The notes: generated from the sequence alone by a model not told the origin. DNA of 64,000 bases from Selaginella moellendorffii (GCF_000143415.4 NW_003314334.1:89342-153341); one strand, 5' to 3'; positions 25,601 to 35,696 are shown, counted from the stretch's first letter. Numbers and translations are program-made.

Positions 25601-26448
25601 CTCGGACTCCATCTCAGGTCCTTCTTGAACTCTGTCTCGGATTCCATCTCGGGTCCATCTCGGACTCCGTCTTGGTCCATCTCGAACTCCATCTTGGGTC
25701 ACTCTCAGACTCCATCTCGGGTCCATCTCGGACTCCATCTTTGTCCATCTCAGACTCCATCTTGGGTCCATCTCGGACTCCATCTCGGTCCATCTCGGAC
25801 TCCATTTCGGGTCCATCTTGGACTCTATCTCGGGTCCTTCTTGAACTCCATCTCAGACTCCACCTCGGACTCCAAGTCGAGTCCATCTCAAACTCCATCT
25901 TGGACACTTCCACGTGTCATGCATTAGTCCTTTTGGGTCCCTTTTTGGAGCCTCACTTATTGCTCGCTTCATGCTCGTTCCTTGAGCACTCCGTTGAGAG
26001 TTCTACTCCCGCTCTTGACCTTTCAAATCGGAGCCTTTTAGTCCAAATGTGTTACGCTTGTTTGGCTTTTGCTTCAGCCACTACCATGTGGCACCCTTTA
26101 GGCTCCACTTTGGGGCTTAGGGATTTGTGTTTCACATTTACCTAGAATTGCCTTTGGGAACTTTTGAAGGAACTCTATCCTTTAGCTTGTTAGAGCATCT
26201 CCTTTCACAAGCTTTCTAATTGCCATATGGTCTAACATGGACAACTCCATGCTTTAGACTCTTCATAGCATCATAGTTGCTAATAACAACATGCTCGAGC
26301 ACTCACTTAATTCTCCACTTCCAAATGACATAAAAACTCTTGGTTATGCTCTTCGATTCCTATGGTTTGGTTTTATCCCCTTACTACTTGCTTTTGGCCT
26401 CATACATTTCCTTCAGTTATTTACCTCCAAACTAGGAGGATGGCTTTG
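22691..26448 (-). mobile_element. LRD copy W, 3' half of internal region
   Basis: Matches the internal region of copies L and M in minus orientation, from the LTR-proximal end to the equivalent of position 1398 in copy L. It is interrupted by the solo LTR at 24387-26136. It resumes at 38815 beyond the DNA transposon, at the equivalent of position 1622 in copy L, so about 220 bp of the internal region is missing at that breakpoint. Confidence 0.75.
24387..26136 (-). mobile_element. LRD-type solo LTR with perfect target duplication TTTAC
   Basis: The plus strand starts TGTAAGCGAC and ends TGTTTCACA, exactly 1750 bp, the LTR length of copy M. It is flanked by TTTAC at 24382-24386 and 26137-26141. 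It lies inside the internal region of copy W, in the stretch corresponding to about 1090-1100 of copy L. This independently confirms the LTR ends used for the LRD family. Confidence 0.85.
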
Positions 26449-26454
26449 AAGCTC

Positions 26455-26472
26455 TATTTCGTTAAAGTGGGA
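26455..26472 (+). repeat. Left terminal inverted repeat of DNA transposon
   Basis: TATTTCGTTAAAGTGGGA, an exact inverted match to 38792-38809. Just inside it, GTGGGA and TCCCAC form a small hairpin. Confidence 0.8.
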
Positions 26473-26834
26473 ATTGTCATTATCCCACTTGTAAAATAAG
26501 GTTTCCAAACCTTTATATAGTATATAAATATAACAAAATTCAACTGCATTGAGGCACATGCCATTTTATTTTAAACAAGGAAATGTCTACTCAATCACTT
26601 CTCCTCCCCCTGCCACTGCTTCACCTCTCTCTTCTCCTTGTCATCGTCGTCCAATTTCTTTCCATCCTTTTAATATTGGCTCAGTTGCTCCGAGTCTAGG
26701 TGGAGCCCAAGTCCCCATTCAATCTTTACTTTCCCATTATTAATAAAACAACTTCGTAGACTTCCAATAACATGCTGTAACACTTCTAGTATAATGCAAA
26801 TCCTCTCAAAGAATTGTCTTTTAATATTAATACA

Positions 26835-26856
26835 ATGGCATGGAACCCCATGCCAT
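26835..26856. repeat. 22-bp palindrome, copy 3' of the phosphatase exon
   Basis: Arms ATGGCATGG and its complement around a short centre, about 35 bp beyond the stop codon of exon 10. A half copy (GCACATGCCATT) lies near 26553. Confidence 0.7.
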
Positions 26857-26890
26857 AATAAGTTACATTTTTAAATAAATACATGCCATC

Positions 26891-27753
26891 TCAGACTATT
26901 ATTTTTTGCCTCCAACGCCTATACAATAATCTTGGAATTTCATCACTCTCCACACTATCAGGATTTAAACCCAATAGTAATGCCATCTCTTCTCTAATAC
27001 GTCCACGCTCATGTTCAGTGGTCGAAGAACCCATCCGGTTGAGCAGATTATGGAGATGCGGATAGTGCTTGGCTAGACAATATACATGCCATAAATGATG
27101 ACTGGTGTCTGTCCGATCAAATGGCTTCTGATATACCGTTCTATTTGCCATTTGGTTGATTTCTGCAGCCACCTCCTGGACTGGCCGGTTCTCTATCACC
27201 ATCGCTCCAAGCCATTTTGCAAGGTCCCCCAGAACATACGGTTTCTTCTCCCTAGTTTCCATACTGCAAGAGATGGGGTGCACTGCATATGTGTGCGTGT
27301 TCGCTGCAGTTTTAATCAGCGAGTCATCGATGATGAGGATTTCACTTGAGCTAGCAGTCCGGTTCATCACTACAGCCTCTGGCTTGACGAAGATGGGCTT
27401 GCTACCCCTCACATGGACCATAGTCAAGCAATCCTCCTGCGTTAGGAGAAAGTCAAATGGTAATATTACTCGCGTCTGATCGTGCATCATCTGTAGCAAC
27501 GTTAATGCATTGTGGCGCATCATGGATGTCCAAACTCCCAATTGCAAATTGAACCCGGCCCTCTGTTTTAAGTGTCGCATGGTCATTATTAGATCCCGCA
27601 GTTTCTCCCGTGTGATTAATGTGAATCTGTCTCTTTTGACCAACTTGCGACCGCAGGCTTTGGAGGGTGCAATGACATTCGAGGACGAGCCACGCTCATG
27701 GGAGAAAAGGACACCGTTCAGATCAAAAACGATACAATACCTTCGCCGTGACT
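26891..27753 (-). CDS. Exon 10: FCP1/NIF-type HAD phosphatase-like domain
   Basis: About 287 codons ending in TAA-rich sequence. HAD motifs in order: motif I FDLNGVLF close to the exon start, a basic helix, WTSMMRHN (the Trp-Thr-Ser motif of the FCP1/NIF group), FVKPEAVV with the conserved Lys, and ILIIDDS (motif III/IV acidic pair) followed by the usual Asn/His-Pro stretch. The second catalytic Asp of the canonical DxDx(T/V) is Asn here. The same substitution occurs in some plant NIF-like proteins, so it may be a pseudophosphatase or an alternative subgroup. If active it would dephosphorylate phosphoserine proteins such as RNA polymerase II tails. Its presence in a transposon is unusual. Confidence 0.6.
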
Positions 27754-30700
27754 CTGAAATGAAATGCGTCAGCATAAAAAATGGTACAAGTCAATTTTAC
27801 CATCTACAATATTAGCGAATGTTGCTCCCGATGGTCGTTGAGAGGGTTTTGGTCGAGGAAACGTGAAGGGCAGAAATACTCTCCTCTGCAATGTGGGGTC
27901 AATCACATCCGATGGCGTGTGGGCACATGCCATTTCAGCTGTAGACTCTGGTACAACTGGCTCAACAGTGGCATGGGGTGGTTCCGATGGCATGTGATCA
28001 CACGCCATTTCAGCTGGTGCCTCCGTTGGCAAAGTGGACATGACCGAACAGGCAGCAGGGGCGGTGTAGGGAGGTTCCAACGGCGCGTAGTCAGACGATT
28101 GGGCACACGTTGAGTCCATTGGAAATGAGGATACGACCGGCTCGGCGGCTGGGGGGCCTCATGTGGGTCCAATGGCGCCTGGTCACCATCAGTTGGATAC
28201 GTGGACAAGATTGACTCAGTGGTATGGGCAGCATCAAGTGGAGCGTGGTCAGCTTGCTTGGCGTTGATATGGATAGTAGCCTCCACCAGCTCTGATGACT
28301 CTTGCAGCCAAGTAAAGTCCACTGGCGGATCCATATGCATGTCCAAATATCTCCCTTCGATTGAGATGGTATCCTCCCGTGCTACTAAAAACAAACTCAT
28401 TAGCACATTGAATCGACTATACTGTATTTACCATCAACTGCTATTGAGGAACTAGGACCGATATCACTTGAGCGCACTGCTGATTCTGAAGGATTGGACA
28501 TACGTTTCGACCCTTGCTTGGCACTATCCTTCCTCGACACTAAAGGCTAGAGTTTGTAAATTCAACTGAATAATCTCTACTTACCATTTGCTCTGCGACC
28601 TACATGGACAATGTTAGAAATGGTAAAAGGTTAGGAATGGATGTATTATTATTTACCTGATGGTTTGTCTTGTATGACCTTCCTCCGCCGCTCTTTGGCC
28701 ACCTCAGGCTGGCCATCGTCGTCATCATCGTCGTCATCGTTATTGTGATCGTCACCATTATGAGGACCATCCAAGTCCTCTTCGTCCTCCTCTTCTTCGT
28801 CCTCCTCTTCTTTGTCCTCCTCTTCGTCCTTCTGCTCTTCCTGCTCATTATCTTTCTCTGGCTCCTCATCCCCCTCCTGCATTTCTTCCATAGGCTGCTC
28901 AGGCTGGATGGCTTGTTCTTCCAGGACCATCTTGGGAAAATCATCTGGCCGAGTCTCCATCTCAAAATACAAGACATCCATAGCCTGTTTTAGTGCGTGA
29001 CCTAGGACCGTATCCTCACCCGACTGTCTTAACATGGTTTCTGCACGTTCTTGCACCCTTCGAAGACGACGAGATGAGAAAAACGTGGCCCTGCCTTGAA
29101 AAGCTTCCCTCATCCATTGTACCTCTCCATTGAGATTGGGGAAGGGGAGTCCGCCATAGGAATCTGAGTCATGAGGTGGTGACTGCCTGCTTTCACTCAG
29201 CCCTTGATCTGCAATGAATGGCATGAGCACACACGCCATAACCGCGAGGCATTACCTATCATCTTTTCGTTGCCCTTCTTCCTTTTCGAATCAAACGCCT
29301 CTGATCTCGACGACTGTCCAACGTGCTTTCGCTTTTTATGACCACTGTCAGTTTGAGCTTGGCTGGTGCTTGCCTGTTTTGCCTTTGAAGAAGTTTCTCC
29401 TGCAAGGAATGGCATGAGACCACATGCCATTGCAAATATAATTTGTACCTCCTTTTTTCCTATTGCTTTTCTGTTTGTCCTTCTTCGATGCGCCACCAGT
29501 GCGCTTTTCAGTCCTCGTGTCTGAATATTCACAACGATCTATAATCAAAATGGCGTGAGGCCTCACGTGACCTTACCTTGTGCAGGTTGTGAGCTCGGCC
29601 CAACATGGGTATCTTCAACAGTAGCTGTTAACGCCGTTTCAGCATCTGGGGATGGCCACGCTCCTGCATACAGAGCTTGTGAGATAACATTTAAACTTAA
29701 AGTGCGTACTCACCAGGTTCGCAGAGAAGATACTATTTTTCTTTGGCAACTGTAATTATATGCTCCATTGAAGTCACCTCTTCAATGGAGTTTGTCACCG
29801 CAACACACGGGACACCCTTGAGTAGTGCGGCTCGAAAGAATAGTCCGCCGCAGTTGTACTCGACAACGCATTTGCCCTTGGAGTCGGAAGCAGGTGACCC
29901 ACCCGCTATTGCGTTGAAGACCCAGCTGAGCATTTCCCATGCTGCACCTGGAGCTTTCTTTGGATTCGAAAGCTCCATAGCCGTCTTCAGTTCCTCAGGC
30001 ACGGGTAAATTGACCTCCCTCAGATCAATTCGATTGGCCTTGTCGAACGAAGCTGGGAAGTCACTCCAGTCCCACTCTGCTGCAGGACCAATAACAAGGG
30101 CGAGTGTGAAGATGCGGACATTCGTCGGTATCTTTTTCTTAGCCATTATCCCATGGATCTCCCGCATCTCCTTGCCTTTCAACTGAGCCTTCACCTCGTT
30201 CAAGGCCTTCCAGAACTTGTGATAGGATTCGGAGTCGTAGATCATATAGTGGACTGAAGATTCCACCTCCGCAAGTCCCACCATTAAGTCAATGATGGAG
30301 CTGACTTCGTCTGCATGAGTGATCTCCTCGTTTGTGAAGTCCATCACACAAAAGATGTTCTTGACCTGCTCATCTCTGCGGGAAACGATGCTCCTCCACC
30401 TTTGATCCTCATCCGAATTCAAGTATACCCGGTAAGGTTCTCGATAGGCCTCTGCTGCGGGGTCGAGCTGTTTCTGAAGCCGGCGGTCGACATCAATCTT
30501 AATGAAATTTGGATACTGATCCAACTTCTCAGCTTTACTTTTCGTGGCATCCCGCAGTAGATCGATGAACTTGGGGGCCCCCTTCACGTACTCGTCGATG
30601 TCTTCATTTGACAACTCCAGCGCTTCCATCATCTCTTGCGTGGTGTCGATGCTCACCCTCTCCACGGCCACTTGCTCGAAGATCCAATCCTTCAATAGCG

Positions 30701-32291
30701 CACGAGCTCTCAGAGTCGTGCACAAGTCCTCGTATGTAACAATATGGCCGGGAGTCATTTTGGTCTTGTTGAAGACAACCTCACCACGTAGAAGAGCATT
30801 AGCCACTGTCAGAAGGTCGTCGTCGTCTAGAGACCGCGAGAAACGCAAGGCGTTGAGCTTCAAATCATTGGGCTTCCGGCCGTCCTCCACACCCATTGAG
30901 TTTGGCAACTCCCCGTCATGGTACCTCCTCAGCACATCTACCCATTTGTCAAAAACAACTTTTGTCGCGAGTAGAATGTTATGGATGCTGAGTGTGTCAT
31001 TGACCCCCAGTGTTTTCGAGAGAAGACTCGAGAATTCCTGCAATGGAAATGGCGTGAGGCCACATGCTATGCCACATACAACGAGGCTTACCTGCTAGGC
31101 GCTAGTTGCTAGTGCACGTCCTTGTCCTGGTTTTTGTGGCTTCTTCAGTTGAACCCAGAGCTTCCATGTTCGTGCCAATGTCTCGTGCAGACCCGATTTG
31201 TAGCACGTTTCTTGCTTGACATTCTGCGCGTGGGAGATGTATATGATAGATCGGAGGGGCGAGTTGCCTTTTATCAGGCGGACAACTCTTGTCTTGAAGA
31301 CTTTCTTCACCTCCTCGCCCACCATAATATCCACAACTATCTCTTGCATCGCCAAGCTAGAATGCTGCCCGGAGACGGCATAGAACCGGATGTTCTGATC
31401 GTCCAACACCTTCCTATTGATCAAGTCTGGAAACCTCATCTCGCCCTTCATTTTTTGGTAGTAGAGGATCACGTCTGCGATGTCGGGTGTTACTGGACTT
31501 GCCAGCATCTTCTGCTTCAATTTCTCCACCCACTCATCAGATACTAGCCTGTGGTTGTATTTGCTTTGGATGTCGATACAGCTCACGTCGATTATATATA
31601 CTTTGTTGGAATAGTAACAAGTACTATTATCTGCGACGATTTTTGCTGCCTCTTCTTGCTCTTTCTGCTCTTTGCGGCTCTTCTTTTTGGTGGGTGTAGT
31701 GTTCGAACCCGAGGCAATGGCATCACTGAGTAGCTTCTTTTTTGGAGCAGGAGAGTCGGACGTCGGCTTGAGCTTGACCACCCTTTTCTGCTTCGAGGTA
31801 GTTTCCAGATCGACCCCCTTCCCCTTTGCTTCGCGAACTGGAGTCACTCTCAACGGCTCAATGTTGGAATATAGTTTTTGAACATCGCCGTAGGTGAGGT
31901 CCGTGGATTCCATGTGATCTTCATAGACCCGCAGCGTCTTTGAAATTGTGGGCCTCCTGGACAACCTCTCCCTAGCTCCCTCTAGGAATTCCTCATAGCC
32001 GCTGCCCCCCTCCGGGAAGCCGCTAGGATGTGCAAGGTGGATCTTGAAGGCAGACGCTGTCTCTACCACAAGTGCCAGTCCATATTCTTGCATGGAACTG
32101 CATGGAGTGTCTGTCACTTGGATGAGGATCCCCATGCATTCTTTTCTCCCACCATCTGTGTTGTACAGCCTCAAATCCTCGCCTTCCATCCCGAAAGTCC
32201 AACTGGTGAGCTCCTCCCCCTTCTCTGCATCCACATTGACAGTGGCTGGAAGAAGAACGCAATTCCTCGCCTGTTCAGAAATGCACAACAA
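26891..32291 (-). CDS. Ten-exon transposon gene: ParB-like, MTase-like, linker, FCP1-like phosphatase
   Basis: Model read from the sequence on minus: exons 32291-31092, 31037-29714, 29663-29577, 29538-29449, 29399-29256, 29208-28657, 28599-28585, 28539-28432, 28384-27801 and 27753-26891. All nine introns are GT...AG and 38-57 nt long. The first is phase 0 and the next eight are all phase 1. With one base restored in the G run at 28151-28156 the exons sum to 4968 nt, exactly 1656 codons. Two in-frame TAG codons (31095-31097 and 29733-29735) and that frameshift would inactivate this copy. The start is uncertain: the ATG at 32291 lies just upstream of a good acceptor (ending about 32277), so an earlier exon is likely. 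Alternatively these are two or three adjacent genes. Continuity of frame across every junction argues for one. Confidence 0.55.
27801..28384 (-). CDS. Exon 9: Pro/Ala-rich degenerate peptide repeats, frameshifted
   Basis: Encodes imperfect repeats of an APLDPPHA...PTD type, interrupted by a one-base frame change at the G6 run 28151-28156, where the reading frame jumps between two repeat-like stretches. Two 22-bp palindromes (27912-27933 and 27987-28008, 75 bp apart) are translated in the same frame as MACAHTPS and MACDHMPS. The exon ends VDG at the donor 27801 and joins exon 10 in phase 1. Confidence 0.45.
28432..29663 (-). CDS. Exons 3-8: basic and acidic linker with nuclear-localisation-like runs
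   Basis: Six short exons linked by 38-57-nt phase-1 introns. The first three are Lys-rich with nuclear-localisation-like clusters (KKDKQKSNRKKG, HKKRKHVG, SKRKKGNEK). Exon 6 has a helical segment (RRLRRVQERAETMLRQ) followed by about 60 residues of Glu and Asp. Exon 7 is only 15 nt (five codons). Low-complexity acidic stretches of this kind are common in chromatin proteins, but no specific function can be inferred. Three of the introns carry the 22-bp palindrome. Confidence 0.45.
29209..31091 (-). other. Short introns, four of which carry the 22-bp palindrome
   Basis: Introns 31091-31038 (54 nt), 29576-29539 (38 nt), 29448-29400 (49 nt) and 29255-29209 (47 nt) each contain one palindrome (31049-31070, 29550-29571, 29409-29430, 29218-29239). 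Each palindrome ends 8-11 nt before the acceptor AG. Intron 29713-29664 (50 nt) lacks it. In the 38-nt intron the palindrome is nearly the whole intron. Confidence 0.6.
29714..31037 (-). CDS. Exon 2: methyltransferase-like region of the transposon gene
   Basis: About 440 codons in one frame, joined to exon 1 by a 54-nt intron. Mostly alpha-helical and charged, with no domain I can name over the first 300 residues. Near the end VVEYNCGGLFFRAALLKG followed by VPCVAV resembles the Gly-rich SAM-binding motif I of N4/N6 DNA methylases. The catalytic D/N-PP-Y/W motif was not found, so activity is doubtful. A TAG at 29733-29735 precedes the donor by about 20 nt; downstream sequence stays open in the same frame. 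Fusion to a ParB-like region is known from phage and integrative elements, which supports the reading only by analogy. Confidence 0.35.
31092..32291 (-). CDS. Exon 1: ParB-like domain protein region
   Basis: About 400 codons. The N-terminal third has no recognised domain. A basic stretch of several Lys-rich runs follows in the middle (KKKSRKEQKEQEE). The last 160 residues resemble a ParB/sulfiredoxin-type fold: a strand (VYIIDVSCIDIQ), a Trp-Val-x-x-Leu helix, then RFYAVSGQHSSLAMQEIV, which matches the ParB pattern of a hydrophobic strand, Gly, Gln/His, Arg/Ser and an Ala-rich helix. ParB-type domains bind or cut DNA, often beside a methylase in mobile elements. A TAG lies one codon before the splice donor. 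Domain assignment is by motif only. Confidence 0.45.
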
Positions 32292-32325
32292 TTAGAGCTG
32301 GCAGATGAAAAGCTAGTAGCTGGAA

Positions 32326-32484
32326 ATAACGTGAGGCCACACGCTATTCACCACTGCATCAGATGTCTTGAGGCTGCATCCTAAGATGGCGTGAGGCTAC
32401 ACGCCATCTGTAACCGGACTGCACTCGAGAGCCCAATCGGTGCATGCCAATGTTGCTACTAAATGGCATGTGGCCTCATGCCAT
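32326..32484. repeat. Three 22-bp palindromes upstream of exon 1
   Basis: Copies at 32326-32347, 32386-32407 and 32463-32484, in the candidate intron or leader between an acceptor near 32277 and a strong donor (ATGGTAAGTC on minus) near 32510. Confidence 0.75.
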
Positions 32485-33150
32485 TTTCTACTTGGCCTAA
32501 AAGACTTACCATTTGAAGCCGAATGGAGGCGTGACAACCGGACTCGCTGGCGAATGTGCACTGTGTGTGCAGCGGATCGTAGCAGCAAGGCTACTCTGCC
32601 ACTTACAGTTGGAGAGTGGCGCTGAAATCTCCCGGGACGCCAAGTGGGCTGCGTGTGAGTGGCGGAGTGGGCGGCGGAGTTGGTGGCGAAGTTACAAACT
32701 GGGTGTGTCTTGAAGTGGACGCTGATGCACACGAGCGCGATGCGAGCGCGAGTGTGATGCAAGCGCGAGTGGACGCCGATGCACACGAGAAACCTATAGA
32801 GAAGTGGGAGCGCGAGTGGGAGCGCAATGCGAGCGCGAGTGTGCGAGCGCGAGTACGAAGCAAAATGCAAAACCTAACCTCACACGCGCGAAATGTCACG
32901 ACGGTTGGTAATCCCGCCACGTCATCATTTCTCGGACTTGGGCGCCACCATTAATTTCTGGATCGGCGCGCGCATGCGTGAAATCCAAAAGAAATCCGCA
33001 ACGTCATCATTCCTCGGACTGCATGCACGCGAAATCCAAAAGAAAGATCATGATTAGGATATCATTTAATACCCTCGCTATATTTATGCATGATTGGATA
33101 TTCCAAAGCATCTTGTATTTCCAAAAATGCCAGATGTTCAGCTAAATAAA

Positions 33151-34207
33151 TTGTCAGAGGATGACGTTCAAGCATGTGGGCTCATGCAATTTTGATCCCA
33201 AAAAATGCACCAAAAAATGCTCGGCGTCATCTGGCGTTATCTCTTGAATGGCGTGGGGCCGCATGCCATTTTCAGGAGCACATAGGAGTATATTCCTAGA
33301 ATATTCTAACACGCGCGAGATTGTTTTGAGTTTCCTGGAGATCCAACCGTTAGATCGCAACTAGATTTTACAGAATGGTATACAATGTCCTTCTTGATGA
33401 CCCTGCAAAGAAGCATCTCGATCGGACACCACATGAGACCACACGAGCCTTACAATGTTTCAGGGGCATTTGCCATAGATCCGACCGTTATTTTGCTCCA
33501 AGATTCTACAGTTTGGTGTGCATTGACCTTTCCATCGACACTGCAAAGGGACATCACAATCAGATGCGGGATCACAAGAAACCAACTTCACTAACTCTGG
33601 TTTCACCAAGATCTACGTAAGGAGTTATGAAATGAAAGGACCCTCTCTATTGAAATGTGTTTATGGTCCTAGGGGCATTGTGACATATCAAAGGATTTTG
33701 CATTAAGTTCTGTATTTGCATGTTTATCAAGCTACTGAATTGCTAAACCCTAAACCCTAAACCCTAACCCTAAACATGTGGCAAATGCTGCGTGAAGAAA
33801 GATGCCCTTTCTGGGCAAATGCTGTAAGAGGCAGATTCCGAGCAGATGTATCTCAGGCCAGCGAAGGGGACAAATGAAACCTAGCTATAAACATGATGGG
33901 ATGCAAATAGATTACTAGGCTGGTCCTGCAAAAATCAAAAACCATAATTGAAAACATTGAAAATGCAAAAAGAAAGGTTTATAATATTTTTGAATTTTAA
34001 GCAACCAAATGAATGTAAGTAGGGCATGTGTTTGTAAGTTTAAAAATGCCTCAACCACTTAAATTCCCAAGTAAATAAAGCTGTTTCTATTTTTGGTACA
34101 GGTAAACTTTATAGCGTGTGGGCTCATGCAATTTTGAACCCAAAAATGCACCAAAAAATGCTCGACTAGCATTATTCTTTGAATGGCGTGTGGCCTTATA
34201 TTGCCAT
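33151..34207. repeat. Pair of about 90-bp direct repeats in the intergenic region
   Basis: 33168-33269 and 34113-34207 share GGGCTCATGCAATTTTGA, CACCAAAAAATGCTCG and a trailing palindrome. A related GTCAGAGGAT...GACGTTCAAGC piece occurs at 33151 and again near 34417-34446. They look like remnants of an internal duplication. Confidence 0.6.
33743..33775. repeat. Interstitial plant telomere repeat
   Basis: Four to five units of CCCTAAA, with one shorter CCCTAA unit. This is the Arabidopsis-type telomere sequence. It lies between the two divergent genes of the DNA transposon. It could act as a telo-box in the promoter or be a repaired break. Confidence 0.85.
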
Positions 34208-34574
34208 AAATGGACGTACACACACAACATAATTATTCCTTTACATGGCGAATAATCTTGGCACGGATCGCTGACATGGCATGGCAAAGTTCGAATCACT
34301 GACATGGCACAGCTGGATCGAGGCAAGGACATGATGTGACAAAGTTCAACCTCCGACAGCAAAGTCTAGAAGCTACTCAGTTTGAAATTTGTCAGAGGAA
34401 TCATAAGATCTGGTTTGTCAGAGGATTTGATGTGACGTTCAAGCGTGTGTTATTTTTGAATTCTCGAACTCATTCCTAGGTCTATCATTTTTGTGCGCCG
34501 TGTTCTTGGTTCCGCTGAGCGCAGTGAGCGCTGCTTGTGTAAGCGGCGTTGTGAGCTGTGGTTTATGCGTCTAC

Positions 34575-34705
34575 AAGCGGTTGCGGCATTGCGAGCGGCA
34601 GTTTATGCGAGTGGCAGTTTGTGCGAGCGGCGCTATGAGCAGTTGCGGTGTTGCGAGCGGTGCTACGAGTAGTTGCGGTGTTGCGAGCGGCACTGTCTTT
34701 GGTGT
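34575..34705 (+). repeat. GC-rich minisatellite, about 33-bp units
   Basis: Repeats of GTTGCGGTGTTGCGAGCGG with variants, upstream of the Tnp1-like ORF. A second low-complexity tract of GCGAGCGCGAGTG words lies at about 32725-32855. Short ORFs through them look artefactual. Confidence 0.6.
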
Positions 34706-35057
34706 GGCTACCGCTTCCTCTTGATATTCGGCACTTGTGCTTCCTGGTATGTTCACCATGGAATGGTTTAGGACCACATTTAGAAATGGCATGAGGCCAC
34801 ATGCCATCTTGGGCCCTTGCAATTTCATGGCTAGCGTATTGTTATGTATGTTTTTACTTGCCTGCAGCTGTGTGTATATCAAGATGGCATGAGGCCTCAT
34901 GCCAATTTTGTGAATGCGAAATTTCACGTGGGTGTCAATAGCATGTTTGAATAATGGCATGTGGCCTCATGCTATTGAGGTTGTTTGGTATGTTATGATT
35001 TAGGCCATTCTCCAATCATTTTTTGTATGGTCTTAACTTCTTTTCTGCACTTTCAGA

Positions 35058-35693
35058 ATGGCCTTCAAGGTTGGGGAAAAGGTTTACATTTTGAATGGTG
35101 GGAAGAGAGTTGCAAAAGGGACCCTTGTGTCTATGGATCGGAACTTTGTTATACACTGTCAAAGGCTTGGGGAAGGCAATGCTGCTGTATCAGTAGAGAC
35201 TATCTTCGATGGGAATGTGGTCGCTATTGAACGAGGAGAGATGGTCGTCGGGGTAAATGTTGTTGTTGCCTTGAAAAATCTACAGAAGAAAGCAGATGTT
35301 GGGGACAGCGCAAGTGCGACGCATGTTCCCTCCGTGGATCTTAAGAACCGTGCTACATGGATTCAGGCAAAGGTGTTTCTAAACAACCCCGAGGGGGAGG
35401 TGGTAGCTGAGGGCTTAGCCACAGTTGTCGATCCAAGAGATGCGGTTGCTAATCAAGAATTGGGCTGGGATGATATTGGAGTTGCGATTTTAGAGGTTGT
35501 TGACACAGAAGAAAACAGTCTGACTATTGGAAGCATTGTGCGGTGGAAATTGAGGCATTTAGTGTTTGAGAATGTGAAGGATTCACAATCAAACACCACT
35601 ACAACTGATGACAGAACATCTCTTCATGGGAAAAGAAAGTACACCTTCCTACAGCGCAGCCAAAGGGATCTGAGCAACGAACCGAAAAGGTAG
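35058..35693 (+). CDS. Tnp1/En/Spm-like DNA-binding protein, two domain repeats
   Basis: 211 codons. Two related blocks, about residues 4-75 and 95-175, each follow the pattern hydrophobic strand, V-A-(K/E)-G, then D. The first reads VYILNGGKRVAKGTLVSMD, the second IQAKVFLNNPEG then VVAEGLATVVD. This resembles the Tnp1/En/Spm-like domain often attached to plant transposon proteins. The start is chosen because a 3' splice-site-like sequence ends one base before it. The stop is TAG, and the next ORF begins four bases later in the same frame, so the two may once have been one protein. Inferred role: sequence-specific binding to the element's own repeats. Confidence 0.55.
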   Translation: MAFKVGEKVYILNGGKRVAKGTLVSMDRNFVIHCQRLGEGNAAVSVETIFDGNVVAIERGEMVVGVNVVVALKNLQKKADVGDSASATHVPSVDLKNRATWIQAKVFLNNPEGEVVAEGLATVVDPRDAVANQELGWDDIGVAILEVVDTEENSLTIGSIVRWKLRHLVFENVKDSQSNTTTTDDRTSLHGKRKYTFLQRSQRDLSNEPKR

Positions 35694-35696
35694 AAA

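Larger units (their letters stand above)
33248..34975. repeat. Palindrome cluster in divergent intergenic region
   Basis: Copies at 33248-33269, 34183-34207 (diverged), 34786-34807, 34884-34905 and 34954-34975. Two half-conserved relatives (GTGTGGGCTCATGC type) lie near 33168 and 34113. The last three lie within 300 bp upstream of the plus-strand ORF start at 35058, in what is probably its leader and leader intron. Confidence 0.75.
32510..35057. promoter_or_regulatory. Divergent intergenic region of the DNA transposon
   Basis: About 2.5 kb between the minus-strand gene and the plus-strand ORFs. Contains the telomere-like tract, minisatellites, direct repeats and palindromes. A pyrimidine-rich acceptor (CTTTTCTGCACTTTCAG) ends one base before the ATG at 35058, implying a leader intron. 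Near-repeated ACGTCATCAT(T)(T/C)CTCGGAC elements at about 32920 and 33003 contain ACGTCA boxes. No TATA box could be assigned with confidence. Confidence 0.4.

Noticed and set aside
27095-27815. Plus-strand ORFs opposite the phosphatase exon
   Set aside because: The minus strand has ordered HAD motifs; the plus frames show no domain.
28670-29000. Plus-strand ORFs rich in Val/Leu/Ser opposite exon 6
   Set aside because: They are the reverse complement of the acidic Glu/Asp codons of the minus-strand exon.
32397-32954. Arg/Ala/His-rich ORFs near the start of the minus-strand gene
   Set aside because: They follow a GCGAGCGCGAGTG low-complexity tract on both strands; they could at most be leader sequence.
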